This document shows positions 23,798-34,715 of a stretch of 64,000 nucleotides of DNA, one piece after another. Numbering within the stretch: the stretch's first letter is position 1; each line of letters starts with the position of its first letter. The DNA comes from Todiramphus chloris collaris (Eukaryota > Chordata > Aves > Coraciiformes > Alcedinidae). Below the pieces are notes generated by a model. That model did no database searches. It saw nothing but the letters and a program-made list of their open reading frames with translations, and was not told the origin of the DNA. A program made the translations under genes and the position numbers. The stretch spans positions 7,119,373 through 7,183,372 of the forward strand of contig JANVCC010000047.1 of assembly GCA_025345505.1 (NCBI GenBank), given 5' to 3'.

Positions 23798-23813
23798 GGG
23801 GGGGGGGGGGGGG
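23798..23813. repeat. G16 homopolymer
   Basis: Sixteen consecutive G on the + strand, about 220 bp downstream (in gene direction) of the PTPRM exon ending at 24032, in unique intron sequence. In the pre-mRNA it reads as C16. Confidence 0.9.
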
Positions 23814-24031
23814 ATATTGAAGACAATGATCCACAAATAACTAGTTAGCCCTGGCTTCTTCTATCATTCCCTTATTACAGCTGGATAGACTCGGAAGTTT
23901 TACATAAACAGTCTATTCATTGAACCTCTTACCGACTCTTAATAGGCTACGGGTGACCTTCTCACTGACTAAGCAACAGCAGGTCCTTATTCCACACATG
24001 GAGCATGATGTAAATACTGATGGTGAAATAC

Positions 24032-24206
24032 CTTTGACTATGAGTTCTGCGTAGTTGGATACGCCAACTCCTCCTTCGGTCCGAATCATGCAGCGGTAGT
24101 TGCCAGCGTCCCGCTTCGTGGCGTTGACCACGCTAAAAAGAGCTACGAATCGGCGGAAGTTGAACACTTTGATGTCCTTCAAAGGTGCATCCCTCACATA
24201 AATACC
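24032..24206 (-). CDS. PTPRM: PTPRM exon encoding the second half of the Ig domain (about exon 6)
   Basis: A 175-nt minus-strand exon. The acceptor ends TTCACCTAG and the donor is G|GTATTT, a weaker but usable GT donor. It begins in phase 0 with GIYVRDAPLKDIKV, continues RRFVALFSVVNATKRDAG, then NYRCMIRTEGGVGVSNYAEL, and ends IVK plus the first base of the next codon (phase 1). YRC supplies the second Ig cysteine, and the D-A-G-x-Y-x-C pattern is the classic Ig strand F motif. NAT is a potential N-glycosylation site. It joins in frame to the exon at 13684 via G|AG (Glu). The GTATTT donor is the least consensus-like of the five. Confidence 0.95.
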
Positions 24207-24752
24207 CTAGGTGAAGAAACAAACATAGAGAGTATTTTTAATCAGGTGCAAAAATTACTACTGACAACCAACCTGATTTCTCTCAAGTTCCCCAAGAGGG
24301 GAGGGAAGATAAAAGTGGAAGTTGTGTGTGACTTGTACAGATGTTGGGAGAGATTCTACTGCCTTCCCGTGCGAGTCAAACCATTCATCTTCAGTGGCAA
24401 CCACTCATCTGGAACAGCTGCTTTCAACTCTTTATAGATTAAACTAATGGAAAGATTTAAGAGCAATGTAACATTTACTTGCTTGGCTTGCTTTAAACAA
24501 ATATTGGAAGATATTTCTTTTAAAGGAGCATGAAAACCCAGCATGCTCAGTCTCCACTTGCTCTTCCCCTCTGCATCAGCTGCTGGGTGAATGCATCATG
24601 CACAGCTTGTAGGGAAACATCAGTGGGTGGTTCTTAGAGAGCAGCACCTACACATGGGGTTGTCTCTGACTCAGGTGGAACAGACTAAGCACAGATTTAC
24701 TGGGCAAACAACCAACAAGGCTGAAGCTGCCTCCACCTCTCACTTCTTGAGC

Positions 24753-24910
24753 AGGAGGAATGCCCCATCCCTGGCACCATTGCAGGTGAGGTTGGCCGGG
24801 GCTCTGAGCAACCTGCTCTAGTTGCAGATGTCCCTGCTCCCTGCAGGGGGGTTAAACTGGATGACCTTGGAAGGTCCCTTCCAAGCCAAACCAGTCTATT
24901 AATTCTATGA
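24753..24910 (+). mobile_element. CR1 LINE 3' fragment
   Basis: Plus orientation: AATGCCCCATCCCTGGCACC, GGGGCTCTGAGCAACCTGC, GCAGGGGGGTTAAACTGGAT, tail AATTCTATGATAC. Subfamily as 14979-15358. Confidence 0.92.
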
Positions 24911-25339
24911 TACTGGGAACTGGGAAGTTTCTACTTCAGTGCAGCATATGGCCCTCAACTCAACATGTTGCATTCACAACACAAGAAAATGAGCTATGTA
25001 ACAGCTGAGGATCACAAGGAGCAGCTTAAGTCCCATGCTGCTGGTCTCCTCCCCGACGTGATCTGATGCATGACTGAAGGAAGGAAAAAGGAAGGGCAGC
25101 AGATAGATGAGGGCAAAGGTGACATCTTGCCACATCCTCTGACACAAAGATGAAGGCAGAGAGACTTGGCTTTGAGATCCTCATCAGAATTCACACTCCA
25201 CCTGCCCGTGAAATAGCATATGTGCATTATGAACACTCTGAAAACCCTCAGAAAGCATATAATTATCAATTACTAAAGTGCACTGGGAAAAAAAATGCAA
25301 ATACAAAATGTAGTGACTGCATTTACTCAATGCAGCCCC

Positions 25340-26016
25340 ACGGAGAGCGGCCTTGGAATCCTGGTGGACAGTAAGTTCTCCATGTGACAGCAATGGGCCC
25401 TTGTGGCCAGAAAGGCCGATGGTCTCCCTGGGGTGCATAAAGAGAAGTGTGCGCAGCAGGTCGAGGGAGGTTCTCCTCCCCCTCTACCCTACACTAGTGA
25501 GACCACATCTGGAGTACTGTGTTCAGTGCTGAGCTCCCCAGTTCAAGAGGGACAGGGAAATACTGGAGAGAGTCCAACAGAGGCTATGAGGATGCTGAAG
25601 GGACTGGAACATCTCTCTGATGAGGAAAGGCTGAGAGCCCTGGGGCTGTTTAGCCTGGAGAAGAGCAGCCTGGGAGGGGATCTTAGTAATGTTTATAAAT
25701 ATCTGCAGGGTGGGGGTCAAGTAGAAGGGGCCAGGCTCTTTTCAGTAGTGCCTTGGGACAACACGAGAGGCAATGGTAGCAAGGTGAAACACAGGAAATT
25801 CCAGTTCAACATGAGGAAAAACTTCACTGTGGGAGTGACATAGCGTGGAACAGGCTGCCCAGAGAGGCTGTGGAGTCTCCTTCTCTGGAGACTTTCAAGA
25901 CCTGTCTGTATCTGTTTCTGTGTGGCCTGCCCTGGGTGACCCTGCTCTGGCAGGGGGGTTGGACTCAATGATCTCCAGAGATCCCTTCCAACCCCTAACA
26001 TTCTATGATTCTATGA
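25340..26016 (+). mobile_element. CR1 LINE, 680-bp 5'-truncated copy
   Basis: Plus orientation: starts in the ORF2 region corresponding to the start of 22980-23660, continues through [20 protein letters not shown] and GGDLSNVYKYLQGGGQVEG, and ends GGTTGGACTCAATGATCTCC, then ACATTCTATGATTCTATGA. The full 3' tail is preserved; multiple frame breaks. Confidence 0.95.
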
Positions 26017-26128
26017 AACAAGAAAATAAGAAAGATACACTTTTCACAAAAACATATACATTTCAAAAAACTGAAGGCTACAGCCATTATCAAAACACCC
26101 AAGAGAAACTGGAGAACCCCAAGAAGGT

Positions 26129-26312
26129 TGTGATGCCCTGGTTCCAGGTTGCCCAGGGCAGTGGTGGAGTCCCCATGATCCCTGGAGGGGCTTCCAAGTC
26201 ATGGAGATGTGGTGCTGAGGGACATGGGTTAGAGGTCCCTGGCAGTGCTGGGTTAATGGTTGGACTTGATAACGTAAAGGTCTCTTTCAACCAAAATGAT
26301 TCTGTGACTTTA
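26129..26312 (+). mobile_element. CR1 LINE 3' fragment
   Basis: Plus orientation: CCAGGTTGCCCAGGGCAGTG, GGAGATGTGGTGCTGAGGGA, TAATGGTTGGACTTGATAAC and tail AATGATTCTGTGACTTT. Lies 112 bp after another CR1 in the same orientation. Confidence 0.93.
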
Positions 26313-27465
26313 AGCACCTCCCAAAAGACACTCTCTCCAGGAAGGACTATGCACAGTCTGATGCTATGTAATGACACCAGTTATTTTTAGGAGGTTTTTC
26401 TGACTTCAGGAGCTTCAAGCTGGGCAAGGGTCCTGCACGGCTGAGCTTTATAAACCACCAAAACAGCTGGAGATGTCTGGTTTTCTGCCTCAGAGTTTTC
26501 AGTTTTTCCAGAAGAGTTTAAGATATATATAGGAAATCCCAACCTCATTTTCTTATGGCCTTTCCTTGCCACTGTATTGAAAGTCATCTTAAAATACCAG
26601 TTTTAACCAGAGAGTTTCAAATAGCAGCCACATAAAATTAAACTCATCCATGTATCACAAAAACCAAGTCAAAATTAATCATGCCATTAATTCCAAAGGA
26701 GCAGCATCATGAACAGTAAATACTGATTTTCATGCACAGCAAGGTAGAATTATTTCCTCTTCAAGAAAAAGTAATGCACAGCTTATTTAAAAGAAAAAAA
26801 ATCCCACGCTTGTAAGATGCCCATTGAACAATGTATTATCATCCCTTAAAAATTACTCAAGGCTTAAATCGTTACTTGAGAATGACTTCAGATCTTTCCC
26901 TGCTCCTTCAAATTCCTGGAATTGTGAGCTGCTGATAAACCAGCTGCTCTGACCTGGAGCGGCAGTCACTGGAAACAAATCCTGGAAAGAAACATTTTGA
27001 AGCAATACTTCAAAATTCTTCTTTTTACTGGTTTTTCCCCTGGGATATCCTTCGAACAAGAATGGCTGCAGAGAGCAGGAAAAAAAGCAGAGTGGGTTAA
27101 GTATGATTTTGGAGAACTACAGTTTCTTAAAAGAGACTGGTTTTGGTTTGGTTTTTTTTCCCCCTAAGACAGTAATGGAATTTTTACCTCAACCTGCAGT
27201 CTGTGAAGAGAGGAGACCATGGCAAGGTACAATGCGTGGACACTCACTGACAGCCCCACACAGAGGATGGTCTCCTACCACTACATCTCCTTCAGACCTC
27301 CCAACAGCCCGTAGAAAGCCTCAACAACCCACCTGGGTTGGCATCTAAACTGCCAGCAGCCTGAGAAGAGAACTGCTCAAGTACCCAGCCCCACAGGACA
27401 TATTTAGCATCATGTTCTGTGCATATGTGCAATGAAAATTGGAACTCATCAATGCACTGCAGTAC

Positions 27466-28039
27466 TAAGGAGAGTGTGGCCAGCATGTCAAGGGACGTTC
27501 TCCTGCGCCTCTGCTCTGCCCTAGTGAGGCCACCTCTGGAATACTGTGTCCAGTTCTGGATACCTCACTTCAAGAGAGACAAGGAACTACTGGAGAGAGT
27601 CCAGTGGAGTCTAGAAAGATGCTGAGGGGCCTGGATCATCTCTGTGCCCTGGGGCTGTTCAGCTGGAGAAGAGCAGCCTGAGAGGGGAGCTGATCAATGC
27701 TGGCCAAGAGATAAAGGGCCCCTGGGGGCAAGAGGATGGGTCCAGGCTCTTGTCAGTGGTGCCCAGTGACAGGACAAGGGGCACCAGGCACAAACTGGAA
27801 CCCAGGAGGTTCCATCTGAACAGGAGGAAAAAATTCTTTGCTGTGAGGGTGGTGAAGCCTGTCTCAGGTTAACCAGAGAGGTTGTGGAGTCTCCTTTTCT
27901 GGAGAGATTCCAAACCTGCCTGGACACCGGGATGCTGGGCCCCCTGCTCTGGGTGACCCTGCTGGATGGAGCAGGGGGGTGGCACCAGAGCATCTCTAGA
28001 GGGCCCTTCCAAGCCTTGCTGTGCTGGGATTCTGTGATA
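27466..28039 (+). mobile_element. CR1 LINE, 5'-truncated copy
   Basis: Plus orientation: [40 protein letters not shown] ORF2 wording, GTGCCCAGTGACAGGACAAG, GGATGCTGGGCCCCCTGCTC, and tail GGGATTCTGTGATAC. About 570 bp with stops in ORF2. Confidence 0.94.
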
Positions 28040-28926
28040 CCATTCTCTGATTTCCAATAAACTATTATTGAGCTGGAGTCCTATAATCTTTTTTACCTTC
28101 TGCTGATTCTCCAACACTCTAGCTTCACAAGATTTCAAATGCTTTAACTGCTGTTCTAGAAGAAGAAATCTCAGTTTGATCAAATAATTGACTTACATGG
28201 CCATGCAACACATCCATTCACACGTCAATAATTTTGACTGAAAAAGAAGCCAAAGCACGTTTCAGAGGCACACATCATTTTGCCAAGTGAACAAGCTACG
28301 TGAGCTTTAAATATAACTCACCTTGGACCTACAGAGGGTTTGAGCAGTTTCACCCCCCAACTAAAATCAAGCTGTGAAGCAGGTTACTAATGGTGGCTTC
28401 AAAATTCATGAAGGAGCTCCAGAATAAAAAGCGTTTGTCTTTATTATTTTTATAACACAGCTGTAAAGCCTATGTGAGATTATTATGAATAAAAATTATC
28501 TTGACTGACTTCTCAAACATTGCAAAGGCAAGCAGACAAAGTGTAGAGTGTCTAATTATGTGTTAGAACTCAAACAGTCCTACAGACATCACTGGCATGA
28601 CATTTCCTGCAAGAATTCAAAGGAGGAAGAAAAAAACCAAAAACAAAACAGAATTTTTTCTTACTTTAGTCGTTTTGGGAAAAATATTTTGTAGGAAAAC
28701 AGCGTCTGGAACAGAAAAAGACTATGAAAGATAATTGCTTTACCTTCCCTAAGATAAAAAGCTCCGGAGAGCAAGTCTTCCCTCTCTTGTGGGATGACAG
28801 CAAATGAGTAGAGCAGCCACCTAACTGATTTAAGCCCAAGTATAAAGGTAATGAAGTAATGAACTCAAGTATAAGAAAAGTTCAATCCACAGGCACTGCG
28901 AAAGAATTAAAAAGGCTGCACGGTAA

Positions 28927-28955
28927 AATATATATATATATAAAAATATATATAA
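28927..28955. repeat. (AT)n microsatellite
   Basis: Alternating AT, interrupted once by AAAA. Typical simple repeat. Confidence 0.85.
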
Positions 28956-29761
28956 AAATCCCACACATACAACCTCTCCCTAACTTCTCTTTCAGGAATG
29001 AACAAATGGCAAAAGTCTATTTTTAGTCTGAAAAAAAATGCTATTTTTAATTTGACCTATGGCTACAGAACAGCTTCTGTTTTAACTGTACCCACATGAC
29101 CAGCTTTGCTCCTTTTTTTTTTTATGACTCACATTTTCTTCTCTCTGACTTACTGCGCAGGTATGACAGTGGTCATTTTAATGGGTTAGTTAAATATCTG
29201 AAATGTGGAGGAGAATGTCAATAATATTTTCTTTGCTGTACTAAACAGTCCCCTTTGAGCACACTGTATGACAAACAACCAGCTCTCAGGGCTGACTGTC
29301 AATAGCTATTTCATTTAGAATGGCTAGAAATAACTTACTTATATCAAGCAAACATTATTTATTGAACGTATTAGTACATCCCACTAGAATATTCTTTTGT
29401 ACAAAGGATTTCTTTTAGCAGCATTCACTAAAATATGTTTTTAAGACTCCCTAATGCAACATTCTGAAGTCTCACACATAAAAGAGACTGCTTCTGATCT
29501 ACTGCTTTAGAATTAGAGTCATTAAAGACTTGGTCTCAATTTTTTTTAAGATAGATTCTGAAGTTTGCCAATAGGTCCTGCAAACTCCCACTCTGACGTG
29601 GGAGCCTGAGCCTTCACAAGTACATCATATCTTACTGAAAACTGAACTAAAAGTGACAAGCCTGTAATTTTCTAATCTCATTCCAGGAAAGAGTAGAAAA
29701 ATCCATGATTCACAATGCAACACCATGGTACTCTATATTTAAAATCCATTACACTATTAAA

Positions 29762-29900
29762 AATAATTTAATAGAAACCAATTAAAAATAAAAAACAAAC
29801 AAACAACCAAAAAAACCCACAGCCACTAAAAAAAAAACCAAACCAAAAAAACCCCAAAACATCACCACCACCACCAAAACTACAACCAAACCCAAACATT
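29762..29900 (+). repeat. A/AAC/AACC low-complexity tract
   Basis: About 140 bp almost without G on the + strand: A runs broken by AAC, AACC and CACCACC units. On the minus (gene) strand it reads as a long T/G-rich tract. Confidence 0.85.
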
Positions 29901-30767
29901 CTTTATATTAAAACCCATTTGGGACTCTGAGAACTGAATTAACAGGACACATCAAGCCTCTGGACAGAGGAAACTGCTGTAATCATTTAATGCCAGACCT
30001 GCTTAGACTACAAAGGCCACACCCCAGGGTGGAGTTATCCAACCTTCTGAGAGCAAAAGAATTTTGAGCACAAGAAGATTGAAAGATGTTGAGAACCAAA
30101 ATTGAAAAGAACAGATTCTGTTGGCTGCTGAGCAACCCATACATTTTCAAATGATCAGAGAAAGCTTTGGAAAAAAACCCCAAACCCAAAACAATAAATG
30201 CACAGAGTGAAAGGCAACTAATTAAAAAAAAATGTAACTGGTAAATCTCTTGTAAGAATAAATTTTCTATTTAACAACATGCTATTTAATATATTGGGAT
30301 ATGAAAAAAAATTTAAAAAATCTTAATTCAAGCTCAGGATATACTCAGTTTGAAAATCCATATTCCTAGTAGCAGCATATTAAAGGCAGACAGAGACAGC
30401 TCAAAGCCCTTTCAATTGCACATTATTTTTCCATTTTAGGCAAGCCAGAATGAAAAAAAAAATAGCTTAATGGTTATTTAAATTAGACTTACAGTCTCTT
30501 TTAGGCAACGAACTTGCTCTAAGTCTTCTAAATGAACAGCAATTTAGCAGCAACAAGATATAGATGAAACCTTTCAGAAATACTTTCAAGAAAAACACAG
30601 CACTAATTCAAAGGGATTGAAGTTCTGGGATGCTGCATCCAGCACTGCCACTGCATCAGTTGGTCTCAAGGCTTGTTTCAGTAATTGAGACAGAAGAGAC
30701 TTAAAAGGAACCACGGCTCGGTCGGTTGCCCTCTCTACATAGTGGTAATTTCAGTGGCTTTTCATAC

Positions 30768-31320
30768 TGTGGTAGTTTGACCTTGGCTGGATGCCTGGTG
30801 CCCACCCAGCTGCTCTATCACTCCCCATCTCCTCCTCTCAGCTGGACCAGGGGGGCGAAGACACGATGAAACTTGTGGGCTAAGACAAAAGCAGTTTAAT
30901 GAAGAAGCAAAGCAATGCCATGAGTGGAAGCAAAAGAAACCAAAGATTTATTCTCCACTCCCCATCATCAGGAGATGCCTGGCCCTTTTTGGGAAGCGGG
31001 GCTCCAAACACGCAGCAGTTGTTCTGAAGGACAAGCTGATGCCCCGTCCTCCTTTCCTAGCTTTTCTAGTTCAGCTGACATCATATGGTCTGGAACATGG
31101 TCCAGTTTGGGTCAGCTGTCCCAGTCATGTCCCAAGGTTTTGCCCATCCCATCCCACTGCAGGGGGAATGTTGGAAACCAGCCCTTGTTCTGGGTGAGCC
31201 CTGCCCAGCAGCAGCCACAGCACAGGGGGATTACCAGCACCTTTCCAGCTCCCAGTGCAGAGCACAGCACTGGAAGGGCTGCTGTGGGGAAATTCAACTC
31301 CAGCTCAGGCACACCCAACA
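30768..31320 (-). mobile_element. Solo ERV LTR with 5-bp target duplication
   Basis: The 553-bp element reads on the minus strand from TGTTGGGTGTGCCTGAGCTG to AAGGTCAAACTACCACA, so it has TG...CA ends. It is flanked directly by CATAC on both sides (30763-30767 and 31321-31325). AATAAA for polyadenylation lies on the minus strand at about 30942-30948. No internal retroviral genes are present, so recombination has left a solo LTR. A 5-bp duplication is typical of ERVL-like elements, which suggests but does not prove that class. The LTR lies in the same sense as PTPRM. Confidence 0.88.
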
Positions 31321-32641
31321 CATACGCATTTCAGAAAAGAAAGGGTTTGCATTATCCCGCTTTCCAAGATGCACATTTATAAACCTGTGATTACAGTCGG
31401 ACCAAAGGGATCTCAAATAACATCAGCAAGCGCCAGAAGTCATTTTGGTTAATATATGTACAAAAACCTAAATCAAACAGCAATTAATACCTCAACTCAA
31501 CTGCTTGGCAGAGTTCGTATCATTCCCGTAACGAAGGCAGTTGGCTCTACCTCCGAATTTCAGGGATTGCTTTCATAATCAAGACAACTGTTTGTCAATC
31601 TAGATTAGAACCGCCACGGATCCTGTGATTATCCTGTATTTATTCCATCTGTCTAAGTTAACAAGTGTATTTTCATTCAAGTAATGAGGCCATGCTGGAA
31701 AAAAAGAAAAAAAAAAGACTATTATTGTCCTATTTGGAATTATTCTGCTATGAGCCAAAATTGCACTCTGCGTGTGTAACTAATGGGCATTCAAGCAAAA
31801 TGTTGTTATTTTACCTTTCAAGAATGATTTCAGCTTTCAGTGTTTTAATGTTTGAGAACTGAGCCTTTTCTTCAAATCGTGTAGCTCCCTATAAATCTCT
31901 GTTTACAGTGATTAAACTTAAATGCTGGCTGGAGCTGCCAGGTAATGTTGTAAAGCATTCATAAAGTTCCTCATGGAGTAGTCCCATTACCAATATTAAG
32001 CACTGACATCTATTTGAAAGTAGAATTAAACACACAGAAAGTAAACAAAGAAATTTTTGCACTTTCTGGACTCATTCAACTCTGTGTAATTCACCTAAAG
32101 CACTACTCTGTAGGTACTTGCATTGTTTTGGATCATTCTGACAGAAGCAAATCTGTTACTACATAGAGATTTTAAATGAAAAAGAACGAACACAACACAA
32201 ACAAACAAAATCCCTGCTCACTAATTTCTTATTTTATTTTTACATTGAATTCCAGAGCAACTGAGAAGACTTAATACTCTCAAGCAATCTGTCAGTGCTC
32301 ACAAAATATGTAAAAATGCCAAATCTTCCTTCTATTCATCTTTAATAGCACACAAGAGAATACAAAATGACTCGTATGGAGCTACATCCTCAGAAACATC
32401 TAGGGAAAACAGAGCAGTGGGAAACCTCTAACAAGAGAGGTTTACACTTTGGATAGAAATTATGGCAATGATCCATGGATCTGCTGAGCACTTTGTTGAA
32501 CGCGTAGCCCCACTTATCAAGTCATTTAATGCTGTTTCTTAAGTTTCTGAAATACGCAATGCTGAGTACTTCTCATCATCTTTTATTTGCATTAAAAATT
32601 CCAAGAGTTCAGATGAACATCTATGCTAAAAGAAAAAAAAA

Positions 32642-32958
32642 ATCACAGAATCATAGGCTGGGTTAGGTTGGAAGGGACCTTTCAATGTCATCCAGTCCAA
32701 CTCCCCAGCAGGGCCATCTGCAACTAGAGCAAGTTGCTCAGAGCCCCAGCCAACCTCACCTGCAATGGTGCCAGGGATGGGGCAGCGACCACCTCTCTGG
32801 GCAACCTCCTTCTCTCCAGTCTCAATCTCTCTCTTTTAGTTTCAAACCATCACCCCTTGTCCTGTCCCAACAGGCCCTGCTAAAATGTCTGTCCCCATCT
32901 TTCTGACAGGCCCCTCAAAGTCCCGAAAGGCCACCAGAAGGTCTCCCCAGAGCTTATG
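32642..32958 (-). mobile_element. CR1 LINE 3' fragment with internal deletion
   Basis: Minus orientation: ATCACAGAATCATAGGCTGG, AGGTTGGAAGGGACCTTTC, CACCTGCAATGGTGCCAGGG. Compared with 14979-15358 it jumps from CTCTCTGGGCAACCT to CCTTCTCTCCAGTC, missing about 40 bp. Preceded by an A run. Confidence 0.92.
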
Positions 32959-33469
32959 AAGAGGACTTTAGAGAATTTTAAATACTGTGGCTTGGCGTTC
33001 TGCAGACCTCAGGTTTAAGGAGGGGCTGGGAAGGAGCAGAGTGATGAGTAGAAAATGAGAAAGTAAAGATTGTTAGCAGAATTTTCATCTGTAGCCACAA
33101 TCAAAGCACACTGACACGGGCATTTGTCTGCCTTTCCTATCCAAGTACATAACAGGAGAGTTAAAATCAGTGTGCTCACGTCCTGCCTTCTCCTCACTGG
33201 AAAAGTATTATCTTTTGTGGCAGAAAAGTAGAATAGGCTGAAGAAAGAACAACGTAGATGTTCTGGGGATAATCTGAAGTTTTAAACAACCAGAAGAGTG
33301 TGCAAAAGCAAAGTGACACCAAGTCCTACAAAGCAGACATGGAAGAAGTAGCCAAGAAAGAAGCACACACATATCTGATGATGAGATACCAGGCACTGTT
33401 ACAGGAGAGATGTAACAGTGGCCTCTTGAAAAGATTCTTCCAACTGGGAGGAACGAATAGCAAGAAAAA

Positions 33470-33706
33470 TCATAGAATCTTGGAATCATTTTGGTTGGAA
33501 AAGACCTTTAAGATCACCAAGAACAATCATTGCCCCAGCACTGACAGGGCACTGCTAAATCATGTCCTTCAGCACCATGCACCTCCATGGCTTCATCCCC
33601 TCCAGGGATGGGGACCCCACCACTGCCCTGGGCAGCCTGGGCCAGCCCTTGACAATACTTGGGGGGAAGAGATTGTTCCCTAATGTCCAACCTAAGCCTT
33701 CCCTTT
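33470..33706 (-). mobile_element. CR1 LINE 3' fragment
   Basis: Minus orientation: TCATAGAATCTTGGAATCA, TTTTGGTTGGAAAAGACC, CTGCCCTGGGCAGCCTGGG, GAAGAGATTGTTCCC. About 235 bp, then fades into unique sequence. Confidence 0.92.
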
Positions 33707-34045
33707 GGGTTGCATTTAATTTAGTCCTTATTTTGGTTCTCCTTGCCTCAAAACAGCTTCAACAGCCCTTGGTCTTACAAAAGAAGCCTCCATTCAACTC
33801 CAGTTGGAGGATGACACCTCCCAGCAGTAAGTTCGTACATTTTAACTACAGTATTCACTGCAAAGGTCACTGTTTCTTTCTCCCCAAGGTCCAACAGCAT
33901 ACCACAGAAAGCTTATTGAATTTTTTTCATCAATTGCCTAACTCGTGTGCGTTCCCAAGTTCCTTGTGCTTCATACCACAGCAGTCTTCAGGGTCCAGAA
34001 ACAAGCCTACCTAACACACTCTTGAAAACAAGTTGTATTTGACCA

Positions 34046-34063
34046 CCCCCCCCCCCCCCCCCC
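34046..34063. repeat. C18 homopolymer
   Basis: Eighteen consecutive C on the + strand after GACCA, followed by GGCAC. Not inside a recognised repeat. Confidence 0.9.
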
Positions 34064-34389
34064 GGCACAAGTCATCTCTTCCATTATTTCCAATTTGCTG
34101 ATTACCATGTACTATATTATTTAACACTTGAGAATAACCAGAAGATTAACACATCACCCTGATTTCCTTGAAAAGAGAACACTGTTTAGTGCCACTCCCT
34201 TTCCAAATTCAGACAAGAATATCAAAAATGTTAGACTGGTAAAGGTAATCCCAGAATAATTTTTCTTATGGGTCTCAGAAACGAGAACATAGATGGGGAC
34301 GGATAAGGAAGAGAAACTCCATTTCAGTGCCTCCTTATTAATGAAGGTGCAAAATAATACAGATGAGAAGAGTGATTTTAAAATATTAG

Positions 34390-34715
34390 CACAGTATCAT
34401 TGTCGTTGGAAGGGATTTCTGGTGATCGTCAAGTCCTAACCCCCTGCTCAAAGGCAGGACCAACTACACTGAGTTGCTCATGACGGCATCCAGCTGCATT
34501 TTGAGTATCTCCAAGGTTGGAGACTCAGTCGCTTCTGCCAACAACCTCTTCCAGTGTTTGAACACAATAAATGTAATGTTTTTTCCTTATGTTTGAGTGG
34601 AATTTCTTGTATTCCAGCTTGTGTCCCTTGCTTCTTGTCCTGGCCCAAGAAGAGTCAACCTCTGTCACCTCTGCTCCTTCAAGATCTCTTCTGATCCTTC
34701 CTTATTCCAGACTAA
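34390..34715 (-). mobile_element. Old, diverged CR1 LINE fragment
   Basis: Minus orientation: CGTTGGAAGGGATTTCTGG, AACCCCCTGCTCAAAGGCAG, TTTTGAGTATCTCCAAGG, then a degraded ORF2 end. More diverged than most copies here, so probably older. Confidence 0.85.

Larger units (their letters stand above)
13685..24031 (-). other. PTPRM: Intron between Ig second-half and FNIII-1 exons (10.3 kb)
   Basis: Bounded by donor GTATTT at 24031 and acceptor CAG at 13685. CR1 pieces lie at 14979-15358, 16477-16733, 16963-17025, 18408-18655, 21543-21738, 22070-22232 and 22980-23660. A non-CR1 segment shared with 63.6 kb is at 18314-18408. The stretches 13685-14978, 15359-16476, 17026-18313, 18656-21542 and 22233-22979 hold nothing recognised except simple repeats, a G16 tract (23798-23813) and A-rich tracts. 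The 2.9 kb at 18656-21542 is the longest repeat-poor part of this intron. Confidence 0.85.
28040..30767. other. Intron stretch without recognised gene
   Basis: AT-rich sequence with an (AT)n block at 28927-28955, a T run near 29113, and the A/AACC-rich tract at 29762-29900, which includes a short CACCACCACCACC run. Nothing else recognised. Confidence 0.6.

Noticed and set aside
23362..23826. 154-codon open frame on the minus strand
   Set aside because: Antisense to a CR1 copy and running through the G16 tract.
29762..29900. A-rich tract as the poly(A) tail of a processed pseudogene
   Set aside because: No coding-like body adjoins it, it contains AACC and CACCACC units, and similar tracts recur without retroposed sequence.
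30924..31382. 152-codon open frame on the plus strand
   Set aside because: It is antisense within the solo LTR at 30768-31320 and extends past its end.
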